Of a stretch of DNA of 64,000 nt, positions 55,401-60,717 are shown piece after piece. Position 1 is the stretch's first letter, and every line of letters starts with the position of its first letter. The notes under the pieces are model-generated. The model made no database searches. It was not told where the DNA came from and saw nothing but the letters and a program-made list of their open reading frames with translations. Position numbers and translations under genes: made by a program. Source of the DNA: Tridacna crocea (Eukaryota > Mollusca > Bivalvia > Cardiida > Cardiidae); NCBI GenBank assembly GCA_943736015.1, contig OX031064.1, positions 36,135,361 to 36,199,360 of the forward strand, written 5' to 3'.

Positions 55401-58357
55401 TTTCAGAACACAGTACACTGTTCAGGAAGTATGGTCTGAACGGAGCATGTTCGGAACATTGTTCTAAAACATATCGAAATGAAGTACATTGGCATAAGAG
55501 CTTTTGCAAGAGCTACTGTCATAGCTGTAATAGTTAAGGAAATGATGAGCGGCAGAGAGAGAGTAGAGACAAGTCTACTATGCCCCTATTTATGGCATTC
55601 ATGTCGTAAAAAAGAACAATTGCAAATTTTGCCACGACGAATTGCTCGTCTTTCAGCCATCTTGCATCACCTAGCCAGGTGCGCTACACCTCGATTGCAT
55701 TAGAACAGTCAGAACATGTTCTGAAGAACACGGCACAGTGTTCCGAAATACTCCATTGACCTAGAACATCTTTGGAGTGTTCGGAGTAGTGAAAGGAATA
55801 CGCCCATAGAGACAATCCTTGTACCATTATTATAACATATTTTTTTCTTCTTGCCTCTACCACACAATCCTGAGCTTTAAATTTTTAAATGGACAAATCA
55901 TAAAGTTTGTCAGCCAGTTAAGTCAATAGACAAGCTTACTCATTGCCTAGATGATTTGATGCGCTGTTATTTTGCTTTTCTGATATAATGTTTTACATAC
56001 TGGAATATTAGATAGCTGCAAAAATAAACTGTTAACCATATTTGCCGGAACCAGCCTTTCTGGTCATAAATATATGAACCGTGCCCTGTGAAAAAGTATC
56101 AACCAGGTCAGCCTGCGCTATCCACGCAGGCTGACCCAAGTTGAAACTTTTTGCTATCAGTCAATTTTCTGCTCATAGAAGGACAGACAGGGTCATGATT
56201 TGGTTGTTGAACATTACAGGTTTTATGGATCTATAATTGTATACTAATCAAAATTTGCTACGGATCACCCTGAAAAGATTTACCCTAAATATATATGTGG
56301 CATGTATCATGTATGGTTTTACAATATGTCACATTGCTACACTCATCAATAAAATGACCGGTGGAAATGGGTTTTTAAGCCTATACCTCACAATGCGGAT
56401 TGTTAAAGACAGACACTGAGAAAGAAGCCTTTGGAAAACGTTGTTGGAAAAGGAGAAAATGCTGGATACCAGCATTTTCTCCTTTTCCAACGATGTTTTC
56501 GACCCTATGACAGTCAGCATAGTGCATGTTGCATATAGTTTTTGGTCAGCAGATCCTTTTAACTTGGACAGATCTAGAATTTTACAGTATGGTAAAGAGT
56601 TTATGCAAAACTGTTGTAACATATAAACCCATACAGAAATATGTAACGGTAAGTGATCCCTATCAAAGTGTGAGTAGTATACAATGATTTAGTATGGAAT
56701 CAAAATCCACCATGACAATGAAATTTGCAAAGCATTTTCTTTTCTTTTTTTGCCAGAGTTATCCAATCAATCTTCAGTTGACGTCTGTAATCTCCAAGTT
56801 GGCTTTAGTGCCGCATCCATACCTCCATGAATTCTTGCTTGACCCCTTCTTACCTGTGAAACCAGGGGTCAGAACTCTGTATAGCATATTTCAGAAGGTA
56901 AGTCTCCCTTGTGGAGCCCAATATCTCAGTTTGGTGAGTAGGGTTTTTGTAATATACAGGCATGAGATTTTTCCGATTTTCGGCAGATTTCCGATTTTTC
57001 GGACGGCTGACGGGGTCTTGTGATTTGTGCAGATCCCATGAGAAAATTTTGTGTGTGTGTGGGGGCGGGGGTTGTTGTTGTGTATAAATAGTACCTCCAT
57101 TGAGGAGAGCTCTTCCTCAAAAACTGGCAGAGGGGTTTTAAACTGAAACCATAGATCTAAACAGTTAATAAGTATGAGTTAAAGGCTGAAAAATGCTCTC
57201 AGGAGGTGAAGTTTAAGCACCTCAGAAATGCTATTTTCATTTTGCGGAAGGGGGAATGCCCCTCAACCCTGGCTGGGGGAGGACCCCCAGACCCCGCTTC
57301 CTTTTTCAGATTTTTTCCTTTGGGCCTCAGTCTCATGCCTGAATATAGGTGACCTAGGTTTGGTTCATAGTGTGGCTAATTTTTATCTGCGATTCAGTTG
57401 CAGGCATTGCAACGGAATTTATTCCAGTTTCGCCACTTAACATTGTTAAGATAATTTTTATGCAGAAAAGCAACTAGTTGGTTTGAAAGAATTTTGCGCA
57501 ATTTTCTGGTACAAGAAACTCATTAACCCATTACCACACAATCCCTACTTTTGACGACCCTGAGAAAGAAGCCTTTAGAAAACAATGTAGGAAAAGAAGA
57601 AAATGCTAATAACCAGCATCTTCTCCTTTTCCCACAATGTTTTCTACCCTTCACACAACAGTTTCAAGTTTTCAGTCACTTTTACTTTGTCGACATCAAA
57701 TGCTTTCGATTTGGACAGACCTAGAATTTTGTCATTTGGTAATGTGTTAAAAGCATAGATAACTATGTCAATTTTGCTGCCACAAAGTGAAATCTTCAAA
57801 TTTTGTTTGAAAGGGGGTTATTCACCTTACAGAATCCCAACTTTTTTTTGAAAAGAGGATTACCCGCCTAACATACAAATCACTCTCCTATCTATGATTT
57901 TCTTACAATAAAATGGATAATATAATTCCAATATAAAAATGCTCATATCATGCAGTGTGATCCTGAACTACATTATCTGCAAGAGAATCTGAGCTTTCTA
58001 GATTTAATTTTAAATATAAGGGGTCAAGAACATGCAGGTATTATTTTCATCAGATTTTCTGTACTTTTCTATATTTAGGTGGCCAGTGAAATAAAAGCTT
58101 TTTCTATATTTAGGTGGCCAGTGAAATAAAAGCTTTTTCTATATTTAGGTGACCAGTGAAATAAAAGCTTTTTCTATATTTAGGTGACCAGTGAAATAAA
58201 AGCTTTTTCTATATTTAGGTGGCCAGTGAAATAAAAGCTTTTTCTATATTTAGGTGGCCAGTGAAATAAAAGCTAAGTTTGAAGCTGAACCAGATCTGAG
58301 TCATAAGCTGATTTTGGTTAGGAAAAAACTGATGGGAAACTCAAGTACAGGACAGAG
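31372..58357 (+). CDS. FHIP2A: FHIP2 (FAM160B) gene, FHF complex Hook-interacting protein; last exon not found
   Basis: FHIP2 proteins bind FTS/AKTIP and a Hook protein to form the FHF complex, which links cargo membranes to cytoplasmic dynein; vertebrate FHIP2A acts with RAB1-marked carriers. Exons: 31372-31416, 34158-34236, 35953-36122, 39325-39429, 41603-41725, 42392-42520, 43804-43997, 44732-44923, 45981-46060, 48415-48524, 50437-51199, 51729-51801, 53933-54023, 55144-55281, 56757-56897, 58254-58357. Phases agree at all junctions, giving about 845 codons. Hallmarks: [13 protein letters not shown] start, [45 protein letters not shown] and [11 protein letters not shown]. It is longer than vertebrate FHIP2 because of one repetitive exon. 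The conserved LEEFCKELAAIAF tail was not found before 64000. Vertebrates have A and B paralogues; I cannot assign this one to either. Confidence 0.93.
31417..32358. other. FHIP2 intron 1, 5' part
   Basis: A G run of about 19 at 31468-31487 follows the donor closely. Otherwise unique-looking and free of the hairpin MITE, unlike the rest of the window. Confidence 0.5.
32359..32587 (+). mobile_element. TTAAhp MITE, A, +
   Basis: Full copy with both TTAA ends and perfect hairpin. Confidence 0.94.
32816..33043 (-). mobile_element. TTAAhp MITE, subfamily B, -
   Basis: Both TTAA ends, centre TTGCTTGTCACGAGCAA with one mismatch. Confidence 0.92.
33215..33425 (+). repeat. Tandem duplication, 2 x ~105 bp
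   Basis: TTAAAGAAATCCTACTGTAA at 33215 and TTAAAGAAACCCTACTGTAA at 33320 start two units; a third TTAAAG begins at 33426. Confidence 0.9.
33426..34157. other. FHIP2 intron 1, 3' part
   Basis: No element recognised. Confidence 0.45.
34158..34236 (+). CDS. FHIP2A: FHIP2 exon [18 protein letters not shown]
   Basis: Acceptor TTTCAAG, donor GTAAGA. Matches family LAPSLPLQEDFVYHWKAIT. Leaves in phase 1. Confidence 0.94.
34237..34902. other. FHIP2 intron 2, 5' part
   Basis: No repeat or gene recognised. Confidence 0.45.
34903..35134 (-). mobile_element. TTAAhp MITE, A, -, diverged
   Basis: TTGACTCTTTACCAAACAAC start, centre GGTTGCC, right TTAA at 35131. Confidence 0.82.
35199..35428 (+). mobile_element. 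TTAAhp MITE, A, +
   Basis: Both TTAA ends; one arm mismatch at GTAATCAG. Shares right TTAA with a decayed copy. Confidence 0.92.
35425..35634 (+). mobile_element. TTAAhp MITE, +, decayed
   Basis: TTAAACCCCCTTTCACACAG start, hairpin GAATTTTCTGTTGTAAG, end TTTGGTAAAGTCTAA. Confidence 0.65.
35715..35938 (+). mobile_element. TTAAhp MITE, A, +, 14 bp before an exon
   Basis: Both TTAA ends. GGAAAAGAAG and CTTCTTTTC share the same change. The right end supplies most of the sequence just before the acceptor of the exon at 35953. Confidence 0.92.
35953..36122 (+). CDS. FHIP2A: FHIP2 exon IPSHLEQML...[12 protein letters not shown]
   Basis: Acceptor TTGTCACAG, donor GTATGT. Encodes [20 protein letters not shown] and [20 protein letters not shown]. 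Phase 1 in, 0 out. Confidence 0.95.
36247..36728 (-). mobile_element. Tandem-core element, related layout to 46533
   Basis: Starts with hairpin CTGGCCGAAGGCCAG and a GTCCGTCCGTTCGTCCGTGC stretch, then diverged blocks with ACTTCTCCTCAAAAACTATT and CAGGAATGTTCCTTAG. The 3' end is not clear. Confidence 0.55.
36729..36956 (+). mobile_element. TTAAhp MITE, A, +
   Basis: Left TAAG, right TTAA. Outer arms ACACT / AGTGT match; inner arms drifted. Confidence 0.85.
37112..37303 (+). mobile_element. TTAAhp MITE, +, hairpin shortened
   Basis: ATGCTGGTAACC runs straight into TTTTCTCACAATG, so most of the right arm is gone. Right TTAA shared with the next copy. Confidence 0.8.
37300..37511 (-). mobile_element. 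TTAAhp MITE, -, decayed
   Basis: TTAACTATAACCAGAAGAC start, arms AAACTAAGAAAATGCAGG / TTTTCTTCTTTTCTCACAAT. Confidence 0.72.
37755..37982 (+). mobile_element. TTAAhp MITE, A, +
   Basis: Both TTAA ends. Centre GGTTACCCCCTTTTCC is disrupted on the right side. Confidence 0.88.
38309..38363. repeat. Short perfect hairpin
   Basis: GGTAACTACAGCTTGTAA and TTACAAGCTGTAGTTAC pair around CAAGCTG. Confidence 0.85.
38985..39277 (-). mobile_element. TTAAhp MITE, -, decayed and interrupted
   Basis: TTTACCAAACAACAAACAAT start to GTGGAAAAAGGCAGAATG; a remnant right end CCAGAGATTGTTTGTTAAAA near 39250. Confidence 0.55.
39325..39429 (+). CDS. FHIP2A: FHIP2 exon [20 protein letters not shown]
   Basis: Acceptor TTTTTTTCAG, donor GTTTGT. 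Matches family [20 protein letters not shown]. 35 codons, phase 0. Confidence 0.94.
39486..39925 (-). repeat. Dispersed repeat (copy 2), inverse of 199-672
   Basis: TACTGGATTTTGATAAAACT, GAAATTTATTTCATC and CACCAATAAAAATACCGATT appear in reverse order to 199-672. Confidence 0.6.
39991..40219 (+). mobile_element. TTAAhp MITE, A, +
   Basis: Both TTAA ends. GTGAGAAAAGG left against CTTTTCCCACAG right. Confidence 0.92.
40237..40427 (+). mobile_element. TTAAhp MITE, +, decayed
   Basis: TACTCTTTACCACATGACTC start, residual hairpin GGAAAAAATTCCTTTTCC. Confidence 0.6.
40543..40734. mobile_element. Small MITE with CAGAGCTCC termini (copy 2)
   Basis: Same ends as 1607-1779, with an extra inner inverted block GGGCACTCATTGGAAT / ATTCTGATGAGTACCC. 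Confidence 0.72.
40755..40972 (-). mobile_element. TTAAhp MITE, -, hairpin centre deleted
   Basis: Both TTAA ends. AAAATGCTG joins directly to TTTCTCTTTTTCCCAC. Confidence 0.85.
41103..41334 (-). mobile_element. TTAAhp MITE, A, -
   Basis: Both TTAA ends, the right one shared with the next copy. Confidence 0.9.
41331..41559 (+). mobile_element. TTAAhp MITE, A, +, 43 bp before an exon
   Basis: Shares TTAA 41331-41334 with the preceding opposite copy. One A missing in the left arm. Confidence 0.92.
41603..41725 (+). CDS. FHIP2A: FHIP2 exon [13 protein letters not shown]...LVNFFLE
   Basis: Acceptor TATTTTCAG, donor GTATTT. Encodes [20 protein letters not shown] then [20 protein letters not shown]. 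41 codons, phase 0. Confidence 0.95.
41794..42022 (+). mobile_element. TTAAhp MITE, A, +
   Basis: Left ATAA, right TTAA; right arm altered (CTCCCTTTCACACC). Confidence 0.88.
42066..42290 (+). mobile_element. TTAAhp MITE, +, diverged hairpin
   Basis: Both TTAA ends; centre GCTGGGAACGAGTAAAC no longer pairs well. Confidence 0.82.
42392..42520 (+). CDS. FHIP2A: FHIP2 exon MPKPSQ...[10 protein letters not shown]
   Basis: Acceptor ACTCAACAG, donor GTATGT at 42521. The serine-rich N part is a variable linker and [12 protein letters not shown] matches family LVNSLLNLTRSP. The reading frame stays open to 42709 past three further GAG-GT sites. Confidence 0.9.
42521..42709 (+). other. Open extension with repeated in-frame GAG-GT donors
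   Basis: After the first donor come GAG|GTGTTC (42563), GAG|GTAAAT (42587) and GAG|GTACTA (42662), all in the same frame and phase. The surrounding DNA is a degenerate repeat of about 20-35 bp containing CAYANNGAGNTA. Confidence 0.55.
42754..42976 (+). mobile_element. TTAAhp MITE, A, +, left end shortened
   Basis: TTAACCACACAATCCCG lacks the usual CTTTACC; right TTAA at 42973. Confidence 0.9.
43228..43456 (+). mobile_element. TTAAhp MITE, A hairpin with CCCAAAC ends, +
   Basis: Full and perfect hairpin; closest relative is 17803-18031. Confidence 0.94.
43517..43755 (-). mobile_element. TTAAhp MITE, -, decayed
   Basis: AACCATTTTACTACGCAC start, arms AACATTTGGGAGAAGGAG / CTTCTCCCTCATAGTTTTTA. 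Confidence 0.6.
43804..43997 (+). CDS. FHIP2A: FHIP2 exon [21 protein letters not shown]
   Basis: Acceptor TATTACAG, donor GTAAGA. Matches family [20 protein letters not shown]. Leaves in phase 2. Confidence 0.95.
44060..44287 (+). mobile_element. TTAAhp MITE, A, +
   Basis: Both TTAA ends. Flanks resemble the 4141 and 6229 copies (TTGCATCATTTGAACCACTT). Confidence 0.92.
44732..44923 (+). CDS. FHIP2A: FHIP2 exon [20 protein letters not shown]
   Basis: Acceptor TAACTTACAG, donor GTAATA. Matches family [20 protein letters not shown]. Enters and leaves in phase 2. Confidence 0.95.
45035..45266 (+). mobile_element. TTAAhp MITE, A, +
   Basis: Both TTAA ends; right arm CCTTTTCCAACATTG. Confidence 0.92.
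45431..45720 (+). mobile_element. TTAAhp MITE, +, composite of two hairpin regions
   Basis: TTTACCCTTTACCAAACAAA start, first damaged hairpin GTACTGGTTACCAAGAC, then a second GGGGGAAAAAGGAGAAAATG with GCCGGTAACCAGC. Confidence 0.7.
45981..46060 (+). CDS. FHIP2A: FHIP2 exon [19 protein letters not shown]
   Basis: Acceptor TTTTTTTAG, donor GTTAGT. Matches family SEMGILTSTALLHRIVRQVT. Phase 2 in, 1 out. Confidence 0.9.
46533..47912 (-). mobile_element. Element with ~155-167 bp tandem core (Helentron/pearl-like)
   Basis: Starts AGCTCACCTGAGCACG with hairpin CTGAGCACGTTGTGCTCAG, has six tandem units (GCGAAATTTT at 46859, 47025, 47191, 47348, 47515 and 47670), and ends GGTGAGCGATCC...GGCCCTCTTGTTT. 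GCTCACC / GGTGAGC are subterminal inverted repeats. Confidence 0.72.
48026..48210 (+). mobile_element. TTAAhp MITE, +, right end lost
   Basis: TTAACCCATTACCACTTAG start, centre GGTAACC, fades after TTTGTTGCAAATG. Confidence 0.72.
48209..48300. mobile_element. TTAAhp MITE hairpin fragment
   Basis: ACTGTTGTGGGAAAAGAAGG then GCTGGTTTTAAGTGTTTTCTC; flanks absent. Confidence 0.5.
48415..48524 (+). CDS. FHIP2A: FHIP2 exon [16 protein letters not shown]...NNVSEE
   Basis: Acceptor CACTTGCAG, donor GTGAGT. Matches family MVFFILGEQREPET...HRLIEHCDHISDE. Phase 1 in, 0 out. Confidence 0.93.
48571..48799 (+). mobile_element. TTAAhp MITE, A, +
   Basis: Both TTAA ends, 46 bp after an exon. Left arm GTAGG unmatched by right CCCAC. 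Confidence 0.93.
48852..49078 (+). mobile_element. TTAAhp MITE, A, +
   Basis: Both TTAA ends; arms GGGTAAAGGATAATATG / CTCAATTTACCAC. Confidence 0.9.
49396..49660 (+). mobile_element. Possible tRNA-like SINE
   Basis: GATAGCCCGAGTGGTTTA and AACAAGTTCGAACTTGG resemble A and B boxes of a serine/leucine-type tRNA but lie about 110 bp apart. Confidence 0.35.
49865..50092 (-). mobile_element. TTAAhp MITE, A, -
   Basis: Both TTAA ends, the right one shared with the next copy. Confidence 0.92.
50089..50316 (+). mobile_element. TTAAhp MITE, A, +
   Basis: Opposite to its neighbour across one TTAA. Lies 120 bp before the large FHIP2 exon. Confidence 0.93.
50437..51199 (+). CDS. FHIP2A: FHIP2 large exon with E/Q/S/N-rich repeat
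   Basis: Acceptor TTTTACAG, donor GTAAAA; 254 codons plus one base. The first 35 residues match the family ([20 protein letters not shown], then NLERRHY). Roughly residues 60-205 are low-complexity with degenerate SQ-x-E motifs such as [15 protein letters not shown]. In vertebrates the same linker is short and not repetitive. Probably disordered; DNA copies of TCTCAGAATGAGG-like units suggest growth by slippage or unequal exchange. Confidence 0.9.
51350..51440. mobile_element. TTAAhp MITE fragment
   Basis: CATTTTGAGAAAGGGGAAAA and GAGCATTCTCTCCTTTTC arms only. Confidence 0.45.
51480..51685 (+). mobile_element. TTAAhp MITE, +, decayed
   Basis: TTTTTAACCTTTACCAAATA start, TTTGTTGTCTGCAAATC and TGTTTGGCAAGAAAC at the right. 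Confidence 0.55.
51729..51801 (+). CDS. FHIP2A: FHIP2 exon [12 protein letters not shown]
   Basis: Acceptor TTTTCAACAG, donor [14 protein letters not shown] is invariant with the family. Enters in phase 1, leaves in phase 2 (AG of Ser). Confidence 0.93.
51942..52081 (+). mobile_element. TTAAhp MITE, +, decayed
   Basis: AATCCCTTACCAAAGATTC start, GGGGGAAAGGAGAAAG / CTTCTCCTTTTCCCATTTG arms. Confidence 0.5.
52082..52540 (-). mobile_element. Diverged relative of the 10753 element
   Basis: Shares CACGTATTATGGGATCA, GCGGCGTCCAGTTCTTTGTC, GGAGTGCAGTGCA and the end GGGCATATCTTGCCACAATT with 10753-11679, but has no clean tandem array. Confidence 0.65.
52646..52666. repeat. Poly-A run
   Basis: About 21 A after CCCCCTT. 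Confidence 0.9.
52680..53220 (+). mobile_element. TTAAhp MITE, +, decayed, split by another element
   Basis: ACCCCTGTATTGCACAATAT start, CCAGCATTTTGTC, GTTGATTGCAAATACATTTAA at 52848; resumes at 53176 with TCAATTTGTCATCTGGTAAA. Confidence 0.55.
52851..53175. mobile_element. MITE with GTAGTAGACCCCTAATA termini, nested
   Basis: 17-bp perfect inverted ends enclose 325 bp. TTAA lies close to both borders (52846 side and 53177 side), so it may also use TTAA. Confidence 0.75.
53291..53520 (+). mobile_element. TTAAhp MITE, A, +
   Basis: Left TTAA, right end AAAGAGTTT; extra GA at GTAGAGAAAACAC. Confidence 0.9.
53668..53896 (-). mobile_element. TTAAhp MITE, A, -, 36 bp before an exon
   Basis: Left end drifted (GTGTTACTTTTTAACAC), hairpin perfect, right TTAA at 53893. 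Confidence 0.87.
53933..54023 (+). CDS. FHIP2A: FHIP2 exon [20 protein letters not shown]
   Basis: Acceptor TTGTCTTCCAG, donor GTACAT. Ends [10 protein letters not shown], matching family [10 protein letters not shown]. Phase 2 in, 0 out. Confidence 0.95.
54346..54780 (+). repeat. Segmental duplicate, copy 1 (partner 56232-56690)
   Basis: AAAATTTGCTAGGGATCACC through CCCTAAATATATATCTAGCA, a TTAAhp MITE, and CATACAGAAATATGTAAGTG recur in the same order and strand downstream. Confidence 0.85.
54473..54697 (+). mobile_element. TTAAhp MITE, A, + (in duplicate copy 1)
   Basis: TTAAGCCTTTACCTCACAAT start, centre GGATACC, right end GAGTTTAT. Confidence 0.87.
54797..55110 (+). repeat. Long polypyrimidine tract before an FHIP2 exon
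   Basis: About 300 bp almost free of G on the + strand, with CCTTTTCC-type blocks and a CCTAACCCTAATTCCTAACC patch resembling telomeric CCCTAA. It leads up to the acceptor at 55143. Confidence 0.9.
55144..55281 (+). CDS. FHIP2A: FHIP2 exon [14 protein letters not shown]...HILDQ
   Basis: Acceptor TACTTGTAG, donor [26 protein letters not shown] matches family AAFFEGHFLKVLFDRMGRIL. 46 codons, phase 0. Confidence 0.93.
55326..55805. mobile_element. TIR element GGGCGTATTC...GAATACGCCC
   Basis: 480 bp with inverted ends GGGCGTATTCATTTTAC / GTGAAAGGAATACGCCC and repeated GTTC[TA]GGAA motifs next to both ends. A 74-codon open stretch (55479-55703, [14 protein letters not shown]) is not recognised. 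TIR layout is compatible with a Harbinger-type MITE, unproven. Confidence 0.65.
55855..55925 (+). mobile_element. TTAAhp MITE fragment
   Basis: CCTCTACCACACAATCCTGAG left end, then CTTTAAATTTTTAAATGGAC; no hairpin. Confidence 0.4.
56085..56155. repeat. CGCAGGCTGA hairpin fragment
   Basis: AAAAAGTATCAACCAGGTC...GCCTGCG and CGCAGGCTGACCCAAGTTG pair, as in the inner stems of 7968-8237. Confidence 0.55.
56232..56690 (+). repeat. Segmental duplicate, copy 2 (partner 54346-54780)
   Basis: Same order as copy 1, diverged by scattered substitutions and small indels. The two copies flank the FHIP2 exon at 55144-55281. Confidence 0.85.
56375..56602 (+). mobile_element. TTAAhp MITE, A, + (in duplicate copy 2)
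   Basis: Arms GTTGGAAAAGG / CCTTTTCCAAC match each other, while copy 1 has CCTTTCCCAA on the right. Confidence 0.87.
56757..56897 (+). CDS. FHIP2A: FHIP2 exon [20 protein letters not shown]
   Basis: Acceptor TTTTTGCCAG, donor GTAAGT. Matches family [25 protein letters not shown]. 47 codons, phase 0. Confidence 0.95.
57523..57750 (+). mobile_element. TTAAhp MITE, A, +
   Basis: Both TTAA ends; left arm GTAGGAAAAGAAG and centre ATGCTAATAACCAGCAT mutated. Confidence 0.9.
58064..58253 (+). repeat. 35-bp tandem array carrying five extra splice acceptors
   Basis: TTTTTCTATATTTAG then GTGGCCAGTGAAATAAAAGC repeats every 35 bp. AG acceptors end at 58078, 58113, 58148, 58183 and 58218, and the real one at 58253. 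Two units have GTGACC. Confidence 0.96.
58254..58357 (+). CDS. FHIP2A: FHIP2 exon [13 protein letters not shown]...[10 protein letters not shown]
   Basis: Acceptor ATATTTAG (last of six), donor [22 protein letters not shown] matches family PGKLLLVRKQLTGQA. Only this acceptor gives an open frame. Leaves in phase 2. Confidence 0.92.
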
Positions 58358-58386
58358 GTAAATGTTTGATAAAAGCCTATAATATT

Positions 58387-58611
58387 TTACCCCATTACCT
58401 GATATGCCAATTTGAGGCTCTTCCATTTCAGCAACAAATAAAGATATGTCAAAAATATGGACAAATGAGGATACAAATATCTGATTGAGTGGAAAACATT
58501 GTGGGAAAAGGAGAAATTCTCGTTACGAGCAATTTCTCCTTTCCCACAATGTTTTTTTAAAAGCTGTCTGTTGTTATGTCAAAATGAGTATCTATGGACT
58601 AAAGGGTTACT
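58387..58611 (-). mobile_element. TTAAhp MITE, C-like hairpin, -
   Basis: ACCCCATTACCTGATATGCC start, hairpin GAAATTCTCGTTACGAGC, end GACTAAAGGGTTAC. Flanks differ from other copies (AATTTGAGGCTCTTCC). Confidence 0.75.
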
Positions 58612-58647
58612 GTTGGATTCTTTGATTTAGTAACTCCAATGATAGGG

Positions 58648-58820
58648 ACTTTTGAAAACACTGAATGGAAAAGGGGGGAAAAAAATATGGGGAACCAACA
58701 TTTTCTGCTTTGTCTACAATGATTTGTATTCCTTCAAAGGTATCTTCTGTCGGCCATTTTTTGGGCCACTATTTCTTTTGTTGCCTGGAAATGCTTTTTA
58801 TCAAGACAAGTCTAACACTC
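58648..58820 (+). mobile_element. TTAAhp MITE, +, decayed
   Basis: TTTGAAAACACTGAATGG, GGGGAACCAACATTTTCTG, TTGTTGCCTGGAAATGCTTT. Confidence 0.6.
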
Positions 58821-59050
58821 TTAACCCTTTACCAAACAGTCCCTGGTTTTTACGATCCCGAGATAGAAGGCTTTTGGAAACATTGTGGGAAAAGGAGAAG
58901 ATGCTGGTAACCAGCATTTTCTCCTTTTCCCACAATATTTTCTACCCTGCTGGAAACAAATTTCAATTTTTAAGTTTCATTTATGTTAACCATCTGCAAG
59001 TGCTCTCAATTTGGATCAGTCTAAAATTATGTTGTTTGGTAAAGGTTTAA
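58821..59050 (+). mobile_element. TTAAhp MITE, A, +
   Basis: Both TTAA ends; one arm mismatch AGAAGATGC. Confidence 0.93.
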
Positions 59051-59402
59051 ATGATAGAGTGAAAACTGTTGGCCAAGAGCCAATTATCAGGCGTGCATGA
59101 TAGATAGTAGTCAATATGACACATAATGAAACCACTCCAACATAGTAGTTTATGTATGCAACTCTGCTCTTAATCTAAATGACTATACATTCATGGCAGA
59201 TTTATTTTGGAGCGCTCAATTATGATCTTAAGACCTGTGGTTGTATTATTGTCAAAGCAATGGCTATGTAAGTTCAGTTATTAAAGAAAAAGAAATTAAT
59301 TTGAAAGACTGTGAAAGACATTGCCTGATGTTTTATGTTATAATTAACCAGCATGTTTATCCGTATATTTTCAAGGCATGAATCTTGCTACCACTTGAGT
59401 TG

Positions 59403-59622
59403 AACCTATACCCACACAAATCCACGTTTTCACCTCCTTTTGCGAAGAAAGCATTTGAAAACAGTGTTGGAAATTGAGAAAATTCTTCTTAAAATGCTGG
59501 TAACCAGCATTTTCCCCTTTTGCCAAATGTTTTCAAGTGTCACAAAGACAAACTCCATCATTTGACTTATGGTTAATTTGTCATTTGGACAAGTCTTGAA
59601 TTTTGTCATTTAATAAATAGTT
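59403..59622 (+). mobile_element. TTAAhp MITE, +, decayed with arm insertion
   Basis: CCTATACCCACACAAATCC start; GAGAAAATTCTTCTTAAAATG adds bases to the left arm; centre GGTAACC kept. Confidence 0.72.
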
Positions 59623-60448
59623 ACATCAGAAGTCCTTTTAAGTGTATTTATCGTTTGTTTATGTAGTCAATAAAATGTAGAATGTGATTTGCATCATATA
59701 TGGTCACTGCATGTAGGTGTAAATGAAATATAAACATCGTCATAATGCAAAGGAGCATATCACATAAGTTTCTGTATCATGTGTTAGCTGAAGTTTGAAT
59801 CATCATGTCTGCATGTTCTGTATGTTATATTTAGATATTTTGGGAATCTTGCCTGCTTGCCACTGAAGAAAAGGTATCAGTATGGTATAGGCTAGTGTCT
59901 AGGTGCTTTTTGTGCAAAATTAAACACACTTGCTAGTTTTTGATGTATCCACATACTAATGAAAGCATATACACAGAGTTTAAACATTAGATTTTAAACC
60001 CCCAACCTATGAACTTCATTGAAGTAAGGCAGATTATTCTGGCTTCACCATGTCTGTCTATGTCGGTCAATACTTCAAACTGTAGACTTATTCCTCTCCA
60101 TGCTCTAATTCAAAAGTCATTTGACCAAGGACCCTGAAACTTTGTGCAACTCTTTTTTAATGACCCAAGGAGGTGCCCCATTATTTTTGGGTCACATGTG
60201 TTGAAGGTCAAGGTGACAGGTGAACTTTGTTTTAAAAATCGTTTCCATTCTCTGATTGTGCTGCTACAGTGAAAAGATGCTGGCTGGGTGTATTTGTCTG
60301 CTTTGTGATAGTTCTAATGGCTTATATTTTGGAATATTCTAAATAGTCTGAAAATTTTTTGAAGACTGGTTGACTGTGTCAGATCATATGGAATAGAAAA
60401 TTAATTCTAGTCTCTGGAAATCAAACTGTTTTTAATTTAGTTGTATCT
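59623..60448. other. Probable FHIP2 3' intron, no exon seen
   Basis: No MITE. 60035-60240 contains AAGGACCCTGAAACTTTGTG and AAGGTCAAGGTGACAGGTGA blocks that look like old bivalve repeats. Confidence 0.4.
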
Positions 60449-60676
60449 TTAACTCTTTACCACACAATCCCGACTTTTCACGACCCTGACAAGAAGCCTT
60501 TTGAAAACATTGTGGGAAAAGGAGAAAATGCTGGTAACCAGCATTTTCTCCTTTTCCCACCATGTTTTCTACCGTTCACAAAACAAATTTCAAATTTTCA
60601 GTCACATTTATTTTGTCGTCTGCAAATGCTTTCAATTTGGACCAGTCTATAATTCTGTCGTTTGGTAAAGAGTTAA
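60449..60676 (+). mobile_element. TTAAhp MITE, A, +
   Basis: Both TTAA ends and near-perfect hairpin (one C in CCCACCATG). Confidence 0.94.
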
Positions 60677-60717
60677 TTACTGTAAATCACCTTAATTTCG
60701 TGAGGAATTCATTATAA

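Noticed and set aside
55479-55703. 74-codon open stretch as a transposase fragment
   Set aside because: It lies inside a TIR element, but no conserved catalytic motif is recognisable.
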